Assembly: GCA_003118195.1 (NCBI GenBank) | Contig: BEXV01000017.1 | Coordinates: 41,228-63,787 of the forward strand | DNA: 22,560 nt | Direction: 5' to 3' | Source: Hemicentrotus pulcherrimus | Taxonomy: Eukaryota > Echinodermata > Echinoidea > Camarodonta > Strongylocentrotidae | Shown: one piece after another, positions 1 to 9,685 of the stretch | Numbering within the stretch: position 1 is the first letter of the stretch | Layout: every line of letters starts with the position of its first letter | The notes under the pieces: model-generated | What the model saw: the letters and a program-made list of their open reading frames with translations, nothing else | What the model was told of the DNA's origin: nothing | The model's database searches: none | Position numbers and translations under genes: made by a program

Positions 1-17
1 CCCCCCCCCCCCCTCCC
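1..17. repeat. Poly-C tract at window edge
   Basis: Thirteen C, one T and four C open the window. The opposite end of the window is also poly-C, so both edges coincide with a homopolymer. This fits a contig that terminates where sequencing fails, though a biological poly-C tract is equally visible at 12880 inside the window. Confidence 0.9.
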
Positions 18-240
18 CTTGTTCGTCAACCCCTGGATACGCCTCTAGTAACGTTTGAAAGCTAGCGTGTACTAGTAAGGGGTCAGCGTGGTGGCGTGTT
101 AACCGCAGGGGCTTGGAAGAATGATATTTGCAATATCGCTTCGCTTAATCCTTTGCATGCCGAAAATCCAGTGTGCTGAATGCATGACGTCGTAGTATTT
201 ATTTACCGAAGGTCTGTTTATGTTCGTTGCTTGCACGTTG
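18..240. other. Moderately GC-richer unassigned stretch with a small hairpin
   Basis: This stretch has more CpG than the DNA after it. It contains the perfect small inverted repeat GATATT-tgc-AATATC at 123-137. The sequence CCCCTGGATACGCC near 31-44 resembles, on the other strand, CCCCCAGATACGCC near 8730, so it may be the end of a dispersed element. No ORF of note is seen. Confidence 0.3.
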
Positions 241-1040
241 AAACTATAAGGTAAACAAACGCGAGGATAAATATCAACATCAACATTGATGATTAATATT
301 TTCTTTGAATTTCATTTCATCCCATTACATTTATAATATAAATTTGGATTGTCTCATCCATTTTGAAAAATTTGAATCGGTTTTATCATGACTTTGAAAT
401 CTAAATGCCTGTTTTAAATGATTAATTCATATATTGTCTTTCATGAGAACTTAATTTATTTCAGATTGAGGTAAATTACAAACGAAAGAGTCAAATGGAG
501 GGCTAAACAAGCGAAGTATATAGTATGCAAATAAGTTGCCTTTACTGCTGTGCTATGAGAATATATTCATGTTATATTCCAGACAATAGTTCCTTTTTGT
601 ATAGATTTTTTCGGCTACACTATAAATACATGATTATATTAAAATATCAGAAACCAATATTTACATCGATGTTGCATCGGCGGCTGTGTGCCATAACATT
701 ACAAGAAAGAAGACAAGTATAGGAAGAAAAGGAAGGGGAAGGAAAATGTATACGGAAGAGTTTACTACCCCTCCCATTCCATCGTCCATCCATCTCCTTA
801 AAATGCCATTAACCAAGTAAGACACCAATGAATGAACCCTCTCTAGCTACGTTACTGTCTATCGTACATATAAAAAAATTGAAATCTGGCAAACACTATC
901 AGATGGGAGCAACGAGTTAAAGATCGTTTTATAAAATTTAAGATGAAACATGTTATTATTAAGAAAATTATGCAATACGTTATAAGGAATGGTATTGTTT
1001 ACAAACGACGTAAACCAAAGTACATCGAAGTCGATATTTT
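241..1040. other. AT-rich stretch without recognisable features
   Basis: I see only AT-rich sequence with frequent stops in all frames. A GAGGTAA string near 467 resembles a splice donor but has no open frame before it. Confidence 0.5.
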
Positions 1041-1349
1041 TTCTAAAGGGAAAGAAAAGAAAAAGAAGAAGAAGAAGAAGAGGAGGAGGAAGGAAGAGAA
1101 GAAGCAGAAGGGGCAAAGCGATTCAGTGTAATGGTAAAAGAGACAAAGACTGAAAGGAAAGTAAACAATTGAAGAATACTTGACAAAAATGGTAAGGATA
1201 ATGTTATCATGGTACATGCTGAGAAAGAAAGTTGATAAGAAGTAGGAGCATGAGTAGCAGGAGCAGTAAGAGGAGGATAAGAAGAAGGAGAAGAATAATG
1301 AAGAAGATATTGTAGAAGAAGAAGATTTAATTATCATGACAACGAAGAC

Positions 1350-1400
<51 letters not shown>

Positions 1401-1560
1401 GAAGAAGAAAAAGAAATAGAAGAAGTAGAAGAAGAACAAGAAAAAGAGAACTAATAAGGAGAAGAAGATGATGAAGAAGATGATGAAGAAGAAAGAGAAC
1501 AAAAAAAAAAAGAAAAAGAGGAAGTAGATCAAGAACAAAAACAAAAAGCAGCTTCAAGAC
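1041..1560. repeat. Long polypurine simple-repeat block (GAA/GGA/GAT/AAAAG)
   Basis: About 500 bases are dominated by A and G on the plus strand, with GAA, GAG and GGA units and scattered pyrimidines that are most frequent between about 1130 and 1250. The block ends in A-runs mixed with G near 1500-1550. Reading frames through it give Lys/Glu-rich (plus) or Phe/Leu/Ile/His-rich (minus) peptides of about 180 residues; these are by-products of the repeat. Long purine/pyrimidine tracts can form triplex (H-) DNA and are mutation-prone; this is general knowledge and was not tested here. Confidence 0.85.
1350..1398 (+). repeat. (GAT)n microsatellite, about 16 units
   Basis: An uninterrupted GAT run sits inside the polypurine block and passes straight into (GAA)n. 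It has no flanking interruptions, so it is probably polymorphic in length. Confidence 0.95.
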
Positions 1561-2690
1561 TTCAAGAATGGGAGGGAGGGGATGTACTGTAACTAGGTCA
1601 GATATGACTATAGGTTTATACTGGATGGATCACATCACTGTGTTGGATGATACTAATTAGTAAGACAGGAGTGATAGGTCCGTCCTCCTGTATGACTGCT
1701 TAGGAAAGGTCATAGTGCACAAGAGATCAAGGTCTGATTCACAGGCAGTACAAATCACCGTTGCGTTCAGTTATACTTAATTGATGTATGCTTCGGCTCT
1801 CATCTAATATATCTGGTTCATTTCATTGAACATGTTGGACATACGAATGTGCTTTTGTAATCAGGATTTCAATTATTTTAAACTTCCTGAGAACATTGGA
1901 TGGTAATGTGATTGTTATAAGATCCATTTTGTAATTGCTCGTAATATGGTATATTGTAAAGCTACGGGGGGAGGGGGATATTAATATAATTGAGATTGAT
2001 AAAGAATTTTCATTTATGCGGAAATGTAAATGGATTATTCTCAACTACAGCCTAAATTATTGAAGTGTTCATCCCACATTGAGCATTTTGTCTTATCTCC
2101 GTTTTGTCTGTCCCCTCTGTTTTCTACACTGTTCCAGATCCCACTAGGTGTAAACAAATCACATTTGACACGTTTGATAATTAATCATTCTTTAAATTAT
2201 ACTCACATCAAAGTGTAGTATACAGATTGTAAAGCTGAATTATGTCAGATGTATTTGGGAACGTTTTGACAATTCCTCAGATAGGCACCTTAACATATTC
2301 ATATTATGCTTTGACTTTTCAATTAGATTTTCACTTTTCGACAAATCAAGGCCATAAGATCTCTGCGTATCAGTCATTAATTTAGAACACAACAATAATT
2401 TTGTGCAATGCAGCTGAAATTCCGGAGCAGCTCTTGTAACCCAGCCAGTCATCAATTATTAATTACGCGAGAAAAGGTTACATTTAAATAACAGGTGCAA
2501 TAGTAAATTGCATTGTTGTGTTCGGAGTTAATTTAAAACTAAAAATCTCTATAACAAAAATGAAAAGCATTATTCTGAAAAGATTATTGGAAAAATAGTA
2601 CGTTAAAAGCTATCCGTTGTCAAGTCTTTGAAATATATGATCAAACTGTTATTTGTTTATGTCTTTTTCTTGTTGTTCAAAATAATAGTG
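1561..2690. other. AT-rich stretch without recognisable features
   Basis: There are no repeats, inverted termini or coding signal beyond short chance ORFs of 60-75 residues. One G-rich patch (six G, A, five G) lies near 1965-1977. Confidence 0.5.
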
Positions 2691-2697
2691 AGTTATT

Positions 2698-2721
2698 GGG
2701 GTGGGGTCGGGGGTGGGGTGG
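2698..2721 (+). other. G-quadruplex motif
   Basis: Four runs of at least four G are separated by loops of one, two and one bases: 2698-2701, 2703-2706, 2709-2713 and 2715-2718, followed by TGG. This fits the canonical G4 pattern with very short loops, which generally predicts a stable fold. It lies about 200 bases before the CpG-rich region that starts near 2890. Confidence 0.8.
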
Positions 2722-2889
2722 ATTTCGAACAATTATTTGTGCATTCAATCGTTTTAAGATAGCAATGAGCATTATTGCACGCAAGTGCTGCATGGTACTT
2801 TGAGTGCATTTTTGTATTATTCGAGAGGACATGCATAATATTGCGGCTCACATACTCTGCTCGCGTATAGAAATACTGCAAGACCTGGC

Positions 2890-3545
2890 TAAAAAATTAT
2901 GGCGCGCGTTTTGCTATCTAAATGCGTGTGCGAGCTTCCGAATGCCGTGTTGACAGTGTGTTAGGTCATTAAGCATCGGTAAGAAGGCAACAGCTTAACA
3001 AGATACCCTTAGAACGTGTTGCGTGCAAGTGTCTGCTTAATATCATCGTTATTACAATCGCAACATTGAACGGCATGTGTAAAAAATAGCTTATCGCTGT
3101 ACATCGACTGAGCAAGGAGCAACCTCAAAACAGACGGCTAATTCGTTCATTATTGTCGCCTTCCCGAATTCCCGCGCGTACAACTTGATGCTCCCGTCTG
3201 TACGGGTCGCGAACGGTAATAAATAATGAAAACGAAATTAACGGGTTTCCATTGATATCTACTGTACCGGATACCTTCCTTATGGTCAGAACAATTCGCT
3301 TTTCACGGATGATCTCCGAGCCATGGAACCTACGACATGAAGGAAAATCATCTTCGTGATCGTCCTCCATATCGTCTACGTCGTCGGATTGAAGGCGAAG
3401 ATGGAGTTGATGGAATAATGGAAGTTAGCCAATTGACTGTTGATGAGTACGTGAATACCCTCTGTCCTGTAGCTCATAACAAAAGAACAGGCAGGAATAT
3501 TTACATGTGAATGTCTCCTGGGTTATACAAAAATTGAGGTAAGCG
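2890..3545. promoter_or_regulatory. CpG-rich region, possible promoter or 5' exon
   Basis: CpG is clearly enriched compared with the AT-rich surroundings. By eye there are more than 20 CpG between 3140 and 3410, including a CCGCGCG string near 3172, where base composition would predict about half that. Open frames occur on both strands (plus 3337-3510; minus 3125-3370, open upstream to about 3430). A strong splice-donor match, GAG|GTAAGC, has its GT at 3539-3540, and another GGTAAG lies near 2979. Together with the G-quadruplex just upstream this is the best candidate for a gene 5' end, but no TATA box or protein family is recognised. Confidence 0.3.
3337..3510 (+). CDS. Candidate small ORF, 57 aa, unrecognised
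   Basis: ATG at 3337 opens a 57-codon frame that stops at TGA 3508-3510; the previous in-frame stop is at 3310. The predicted peptide starts MKENHLRDRPPYRLRRRIEG, is rich in Arg and acidic residues, and has no signal peptide or membrane segment. It resembles no family I know. The composition looks more protein-like than other short frames here, which are mostly hydrophobic or repeat-derived. It lies in CpG-rich DNA 28 bases before a splice-donor match (GT at 3539), so it could equally be 5' leader sequence. An 81-residue minus-strand frame (3125-3370, starting MEDDHEDDFPSCRRF) overlaps it; at most one is likely real, possibly neither. Confidence 0.15.
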   Translation: MKENHLRDRPPYRLRRRIEGEDGVDGIMEVSQLTVDEYVNTLCPVAHNKRTGRNIYM

Positions 3546-4325
3546 CTTCATCTTCACCTTTTCTCAACCACCATAATTGAGATTGGTCTATGCAGTTGGA
3601 AATGTCAGATTTTTTGTACGAAATTTACACATTTTATTGTTATCCATCAACTTGTATGCGTTTTTAGTTTGATTGAATAGTTACAGTAATGCATTAAGGT
3701 GTATGTTTCTCTCGTAGTACATGAAATGTTTGACATTATTTAGCCTACGTGTAAGCATATCATTGGATTAACTAGATACGTTTACATTGTATTATGAATG
3801 CAAGTAAGAGCTGATACTTATTTTGTGTTTTACATCCTTCTAGTCAAGGTGTTAACTAACCAACCAATAATCATATTAGTCATAGGTCGATTTTAGACCT
3901 CGTGTGATATCTCGTTGTTTTAATTTTTAACATCACAACAAATTGTCATGAAATGATTCCAGGAAACTGCAATAATGAATGCCATCAATTTTCCAGTTAA
4001 TTATCTTTAGAACGAAATCTGAATCGTTGCAGTAGATCTAGATTTTCAGGATGTTAATAAATTATGAGGATAGTGTGAAGGAAATGTAATCGCATTCAGG
4101 AATCGTAAAAGATACAGCAAAGACGAAGACTTTTGCCATTAGAAAGTTTACATTCCTATTTATTGTCTGGAAAATAAGATGAAATTGACAAATAAATGTA
4201 AGCTGAATAGAGATACGGAAAGGGTTACACTACAATCCATATCTGTCTAATAGTGACATACTCTATTCCTGTTTTCTTATCCTTAAAACTTCGGTTTAAG
4301 AAGGAAATGGAGAGAAATTAAGAAA
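3546..4325. other. AT-rich stretch without recognisable features
   Basis: If 3539 is a true donor, this would be intronic. Otherwise I see only AT-rich filler with no repeats or open frames of note. Confidence 0.45.
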
Positions 4326-4335
4326 AAATCTGAAA

Positions 4336-4430
4336 GCGCGTTGAGCTCTTTAATCTCCCTTGGACGCGAGGCGTCGTTTGTCTGACGTAGGAGAGCGTCA
4401 GCGACTGACGAGATCTCTGACGCACAACGT
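4336..4430. other. CpG-rich cluster of overlapping hairpins
   Basis: An isolated CpG-rich pocket has three inverted repeats: GACGC-gag-GCGTC at 4363-4375; CGTCAG-cga-CTGACG at 4396-4410; and GCGTCAG at 4395-4401 pairing with CTGACGC at 4417-4423. The last two compete for the same left arm. TGACG appears four times, and TGACGT, the core half of a CREB/ATF site, occurs at 4383-4388. No ORF spans it. Role unknown; a regulatory element or a structured transcript segment are both possible. Confidence 0.45.
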
Positions 4431-5105
4431 GAAGTGATACCATATACAGATAGTGAATGCAAAAATGTACAAATATTGCCTTGATTTTACATGTTATTGA
4501 GGCTCCTACCGACCTTCAAAATTACATGTTATAATTACCTACAACCAATTAAAGTTTCATGTATCATTGCATTTGTTTTACTGGTGCATGTTTGCATTCA
4601 TGGATATAATAATTAGATTCAATGCCTTGATTAGCGCGTGTAATAATGCAATCAATAAAGCACATACACACCTAGTGTAATGGGTATTACAGAATTACAA
4701 AACCAGTAGTCGCTTCGAGATATTTGTTTAATCCTTAAATTGAAAAAACATTTTTGATCCAACTTTTTCATCATGGTTTAGAACTTGCTAAAAGCACGAA
4801 AGGGAGTTCAATGATGTACAAAATGAGTAAAATATTCGCATCGCTCTTTGTTGAAAACATTTTTTTCTCTTACGAGTCCTTGCTCCATCGTGAAACCATG
4901 AGCATTCATTAGAGGAAAGACCGTTTTCAATAAAGCCTGCATATCAATTTATCCGTGAATGAATTGTCCTAGAATTTTACGATACACCATGATATGTAGC
5001 TGTTAGAAGCATAATTTTTTTTTGACAGGTGACTGGCTTATATTGCTTGACTGGCGATGAATATAAAGTCAGAAAAAATGTGTGTATAAATCTAAATATA
5101 CATGG
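4431..5105. other. AT-rich stretch without recognisable features
   Basis: The string TTACATGTTAT occurs near 4487 and again near 4523 as a short direct repeat. Nothing else is supported. Confidence 0.45.
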
Positions 5106-5222
5106 ACAAATTAATATTTGAGGATTATTTTCAAAATTGTGATTTTTTGTTGTTGTTTTGTTGTTGTTGTTGTTGAGGTTTTCAAACAAAAATTGATATT
5201 ATAAGGATGATTTTCAAAATTG
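5106..5222 (+). repeat. Direct repeat pair flanking a (GTT)n microsatellite
   Basis: Two diverged copies of a roughly 35-base unit lie at 5106-5140 and about 5187-5222. They share AGGATNATTTTCAAAATTGT at their right ends. Between them is a GTT microsatellite (about 5147-5175). The spacing of about 83 bases suggests a local tandem duplication whose interior became repetitive. Confidence 0.7.
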
Positions 5223-5497
5223 TATATTCAATAAGCATGAAAGTGAGCATAGTTTAATGTAATCCATGTGTGACTGAACGGAACTTCTTACACGGTTCTT
5301 ACGTGTAGTGGTGGAACAAGATGAAGGGGGTTGAGGTGTATATAGGGAGGCAGACAGGGGCACGGAACCATCTTCGGCATGGGGTTGAAGCAGATGCATT
5401 CATCGTGTTCAAAAGCTCCATTAAGATTAACATTGAATCCCAAAATGAGGGGTGGGGGCACTTACCCTGGCCATAACATCAACATCTCTCTAAAGAT

Positions 5498-5507
5498 GGG
5501 GGGGGGG
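5498..5507 (+). repeat. G10 homopolymer
   Basis: Ten G in a row, with another G-rich patch (GGGGTGGGGG) about 50 bases upstream. It is one of several such tracts in the window. Confidence 0.9.
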
Positions 5508-6355
5508 TCGTTGAGTAGTGACTTCTCTGCTTGTTGGAAATTGTTCGTACTTTAGTTTTCTTCAATCGTGTCAGTTTAAAAGTATTTTTAGTCTATTCGT
5601 AACTTTCCCAATATAAAACTTGGCACAGTGCTAAAATTGTTGCATCAAAGGCACGTTGAACTAGAAGTGAAAGTAAGTGATAGGCCTAGTAGAATTTCTA
5701 TACGGAAGAAATGATAATTATGATGCTCTGAAATATTGGTTATTTAGAAAATAGCAGTAGCCTTGCTGAATCTCAACCAGGAATATATACAACGCTGAAA
5801 AGCGCTACGCACATTTGGGCAAATAGGACTACACGAACAGGTGGCCATGAAGATTATAATCCAAGGCTATGACTACAACATTACTTGTAAGAAATATACA
5901 TCGTAATTGATATTCCCACTATTATTTTCTTCCACATTAAAAGCCCCAAAGTAATTTACTTTTAACTCTATGAATCCATAACATAAAAAAATTGAATCAC
6001 ATAGAATTATGAACGTTGTGTAGAGGAACTAAAATGTGTAGATGGATTTTCGTTGAGCCTACTAGGTGTTATGTAGGAAATTCCGTTGCTTAAACAATAT
6101 GCAAGAAAACTGCAGTGATAACAAAATGACAAGTCGATTGGATAACGGTAATGATAAGGATGATGATGACGCTAAAATTGTGACAATGATGACGGGGAGG
6201 AAGATGAGTAAATATTAACGATGACACATTTTTCATGAAAATGAATACTCCACATGGTTACTGAAAAAGGAATGATTGTTTGCTCTAAATCAAAAAGTAT
6301 AGACCTGTGTTTCAAAACAACAACATTGACAACAATAACAGCAGCAAATAAAATA
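5508..6355. other. Stretch with only a weak GAT-rich patch
   Basis: The sequence is AT-rich. A degenerate GAT/ATG-rich patch lies at about 6140-6200. No coding signal is seen. Confidence 0.45.
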
Positions 6356-6356
6356 T

Positions 6357-6578
6357 TCAAAATAAAATGGAAGAGATTGGATTAAGAATGTTAAGCGGAT
6401 GCGGTTTAATGATACTCTTCATTAAAATCGCTTTGATTAGATTGTGCTTGTTAAATGGTGGCGGCACAAGATTTCCAAACGTCAACACCTCTCCGTTTAA
6501 ACATTGGATGATTTGTTGTGATCGCACACTAAACCCATTCGGGAAAATATTCACCATACCAATACCATGTTGAAGCAC
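6357..6578. other. Overlapping open frames on both strands, unrecognised
   Basis: A plus-strand frame of 68 codons (6367-6573) and a minus-strand frame of 73 codons (6357-6578) overlap almost fully, and this stretch is somewhat less AT-rich than its surroundings. The minus peptide (beginning MLQHGIGMVNIFPNGFSVRS) has a balanced composition but matches no family I know. Overlapping frames on both strands usually mean that neither is coding. I record it as a weak candidate for a decayed exon or mobile-element fragment. Confidence 0.15.
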
Positions 6579-6715
6579 CTCTATCGAGCTATGGACGTCG
6601 CCCCAAAATAGCCCCCCGTATTTTATGATGATGCGGGATGAGTTCCGAAATCATCATCATACTCAATAATGGTCATCGTATTGCTTTAGCTCGTAAAGGA
6701 CGTTCAGACGTCCAG
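6579..6715. other. Two inverted repeats in a CpG-richer pocket
   Basis: TATGATGATG at 6624-6633 pairs perfectly with CATCATCATA at 6652-6661 (10-base stem, 18-base loop). GGACGT-tcag-ACGTCC at 6698-6713 is a second perfect hairpin with a four-base loop. GGACGTC also occurs alone near 6593. No ORF or RNA family is recognised. Confidence 0.5.
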
Positions 6716-6961
6716 GAAATATGATTTTCAAGGGTACCCATATCATGGACTCCGCCTATTTTGGCATTTCCTTTCCTCAAATATTTTTGTGTAATATGTG
6801 ATGCACATTGCAGCAGTACGTGTAGTTGTTTTGGCTCACATAATGCATCAGATATGCATCAGATTGATAAAATACGGCTAAGAATATAAACTGCCAGTGG
6901 GAACGTAAATGTGTGCATGTTGTATGGCTTGCACGATGGCTCGCTGCTGTCGCGTTAAAAG

Positions 6962-7165
6962 CTAACGCCGCCTTGTTCCCCAAATAGCATAGCCGACACC
7001 AGGTCGATATTCGCTACAGGTTATGGGTAATGTAAATTGCAGTCGGCTGGCTCTTGATGGCCATGTAGCTTGGCAGTGTTCTATCAATGCGTTGAATTGA
7101 TAGCCTTCGGAAAACGCTTGGAACCCTTGACGCAATGGAAGACGCCATGGAAGATGCATTGTCAA
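6962..7165. other. GC-richer block with hairpin and a minus-strand open frame
   Basis: Base composition is clearly richer in G and C than the AT-rich flanks. A perfect inverted repeat, CTATCAAT-gcgttga-ATTGATAG, lies at 7081-7103. A 67-codon minus-strand frame spans the block, is partly hydrophilic and matches no known family. The block may be a former exon or the core of an old mobile element; nothing seen here decides between them. Confidence 0.2.
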
Positions 7166-7896
7166 GTGATTGATTGCAAGGAATCCGTTGTGATTCGCAT
7201 GTCTTGAATTTACATGTTTCGGTATGGGTGTTAATATTATTTTTTGGGTTGTTATATTATTAATTGTCTTTTTTTTAAGTTGATGGGTAGCCCTTTTTTA
7301 ATAGGTGTTTAACCGAGGGACCCTGAATATATTTTAACAATACAAAATACATTTACATAATATATGAACATATAACAATAAAACCGTATAATAAACAATT
7401 ACATTTTCATAATTTGCTATCATTCATACAATATATTATAAAGGGAAGGATAACCTCTACAAAGAAGGATAATTATACGCACTGTCGTATATCAAAGCGA
7501 AAATATTGAATTTTCTAATGCCAAGATGTTTGTTTTTCTATTGAAAATGCGAGAATGTTTGCTGTTTCGATGATATATTTAAAGCTTACGTAAGCAAAGA
7601 ATTATTCCTGATCTATTTGTTGCATATAATATATTGAAGACATTTGATTGCAAAAAAATCACACACAAATTGCTGGCACATATTTTTTCCTAGTCAATGA
7701 CATCCCACAATGATATTATGATTTCAGTATTACAAACATCGAATAAACAACTAGAACTTATTATATTTGACAAGACCATTATGTTGATCCAAATAATATA
7801 ATTGACTCATGTCACCAGGTTATTCGTACAAATTGATATTAATAAAAGATTATATTGTCTACTTTGACCGCTAGTTATTCATCTGCATGACTTTAA
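7166..7896. other. Very AT-rich stretch
   Basis: There is almost continuous AT-rich sequence with no frame of interest. It contains one copy of a 20-base motif that recurs near 21801 (listed separately). Confidence 0.5.
7473..7492 (+). repeat. Dispersed 20-mer, copy 1
   Basis: TTATACGCACTGTCGTATAT here matches 21801-21820 at 19 of 20 bases (C versus A at position 14). Flanks do not match over any longer distance that I can see. Confidence 0.5.
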
Positions 7897-7897
7897 A

Positions 7898-7980
7898 TGT
7901 GTGCGTGTGTGTGTGTGTGTGCGTGAATACGTGTGTGCGTGTGTGTGCGTGAGTGTGTGTGTGTATGTGCGTGTATGGTG
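7898..7980 (+). repeat. Degenerate (GT)n microsatellite
   Basis: GT repeats are interrupted by GC, GA and AT units over about 80 bases. The 73-residue Val/Cys-rich frame across it comes from the repeat. Confidence 0.9.
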
Positions 7981-8037
7981 CATGGTATGTTACCAAAATG
8001 TATTGAATAATGTCAAGATGAAAAAAGAAGAAAAAAA

Positions 8038-8038
<1 letters not shown>

Positions 8039-8067
<29 letters not shown>
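8039..8067 (+). repeat. (TG)14 microsatellite
   Basis: A pure TG run lies about 60 bases after the previous GT tract and is preceded by an A-rich patch. Alternating purine-pyrimidine runs like this can adopt Z-DNA. Confidence 0.95.
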
Positions 8068-8072
<5 letters not shown>

Positions 8073-8700
8073 GGTGGTGGTTTATCAATGAAACTAACAG
8101 AAAGTACCTACTCTATATTTGAATTTCATTCTTAAAATGAAAATCTGTGAATGAAGGGTTCGAGAAAAGAAATGGGGATAAAATAAAATGATACTAATTT
8201 TTGATCAGCCATAAATAAATTGAAATGCTCTGTACTATGCAAAGAGCACTTAATTTGAACTCACACAACTATGAAAAACAAAATGTGTTTTTCAACCCAG
8301 CAAGCGAATACGCACATAATATTTGTTCATGTTTGTTTTGGGTATACACTTAAGAGGAAAAATAAAATTTCTTTGTATTTTTTTATTGAGGCCATTTCTT
8401 TTATCTCCGGACATTTCTATTGCTTTGGTCAGCGATTCTTCTAAACCCTCACAGAACCACAAAGAGTATCGCTCATTTGTTAGGGGGTGTCGCATTTATA
8501 GCGCGCTAAATTAATGATCGATGATATTGATTGTCATAATTATCATTTCCATTTTTATCTGTGCGGAGTTTAGTCTCTGAACAAACGCTACAATAAGCAT
8601 AAGGCCTTGATTGCGTAATCAAGCAATGCTAACATGAATAATTCACACTAACATGTATAGCACTTGCTCATTAACACAGATGACAAATTCTTTATAGTGG
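8068..8700. other. AT-rich stretch without recognisable features
   Basis: A GGGTGTCGCATTTATAGCGCGC string near 8485-8507 is locally GC-rich, but no repeat pair or ORF is supported. Confidence 0.45.
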
Positions 8701-8734
8701 GCGAGGGGAGGGCTACAGACCACGATGGCGTATC

Positions 8735-8746
8735 TGGGGGCCCCCA
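8735..8746. repeat. Perfect 12-bp GC palindrome
   Basis: TGGGGGCCCCCA is a perfect palindrome within a G-rich patch that starts near 8699. On the minus strand it is followed by GATACGCC, as is the C-rich start of the window, which hints at a shared repeat terminus. Confidence 0.6.
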
Positions 8747-9188
8747 CCTCAATTAAGTGTCATGATCTCCCAAAGATACACCATTCCTCATGTGCACTAA
8801 AGCACCATGAAGGCCCTATTATGTCCGACCTAGCCGAAAACAATAAAATATAGCTTTAACTGAAGATGCTACTTATTGAACCAGTTTGTTTGTTTGATCT
8901 GTTTTGGTGTCATTGCTATCGCTGCTGTTGATATGTTTTATTTTGCTTTGCTTAGCTTGTGCTCTGACTAAATATCACTCCATATTTTTGGGGAGATTTA
9001 CATTTGTAGATTAATTACTGATTAACTACATTTATCTCCAATTATAGGTAATTTGAATATTTTTACAAAACCAACATCGTGAAAGTTGGCATTACCTTCG
9101 GAATTTCTTGCGACAATATCCAACCCTTGAAGGTTCCTGTTTGTTATTGCGCTGTATCCTTCTTCTGAAATCAGAAAAACGACCTCAC
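8747..9188. other. Stretch without recognisable features
   Basis: AT-rich with scattered CTTTG and GCTG strings. No ORF, repeat pair or RNA gene is supported. Confidence 0.4.
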
Positions 9189-9290
9189 TTCCGGCCCTTT
9201 AATAACATATTGTGGTGTGGTAGATATTATGGTTTCATCCCCGGATATTATATAACATACTGGGGTGTGGTAGATACGTATGGTTTCATC
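9189..9290 (+). repeat. Two-copy tandem repeat, period about 51 bp
   Basis: The unit, with core TAACATANTGNGGTGTGGTA followed by GATA and then ATGGTTTCATC, occurs twice back to back (9189-9239 and 9240-9290). The two copies differ at several sites and by a one- or two-base indel. Confidence 0.85.
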
Positions 9291-9489
9291 AGAATGTTTT
9301 GATGCTTATATCCATGTAATCTTCAACGTATTATTTACAATCCTTTGAAATGTATGTTTTCATGAATTCATACAAAGGAAAAGAGTCAATATGAGTGGGT
9401 GTAAGATGTCTTAATAATAAGTAGGAGATTATTTTTATAATAAATAAGGTAATGTCCACCGACGGATCACACCGGTGACGATGAATGAT

Positions 9490-9685
9490 TATTGTCCTTA
9501 TAAGCATTCCATTTCGACTTTAATAGTTACTTGGTTAACCCGTTATTTCCATTCTCACTATATAACATTTTTACTATGAATTAGTGCATTTGTTGTCCTT
9601 CACTACCAACACAACATTCAATTTTGCTTTTTAATAGTTATTCGGAACCCGTTATTTCCAGTCTCACTATATAACATTTTCACAT
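9490..9685 (+). repeat. Two-copy direct repeat, period about 111 bp
   Basis: Both copies start with TTGTCCTT and end with a block running from TTTAATAGTTA through CCCGTTATTTCCA to CTCACTATATAACATTTT. The blocks begin at 9519 and 9630. The right half is better conserved than the left, as expected for an old tandem duplication. Confidence 0.8.

Noticed and set aside
943..1131. Plus-strand ORF with a Lys-rich tail that might look like a nuclear protein
   Set aside because: The Lys/Arg stretch is AAG/AGG microsatellite; the non-repetitive first half has no recognisable motif.
999..1544. 181-residue minus-strand ORF, the longest in the window
   Set aside because: It is a translation of the purine simple-repeat block (Phe, Leu, Ile, Ser and Val runs) with no complex sequence.
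7901..8122. Val/Cys-rich ORF that could be mistaken for a small Cys-rich peptide
   Set aside because: The Cys and Val codons come directly from the (GT)n repeats.
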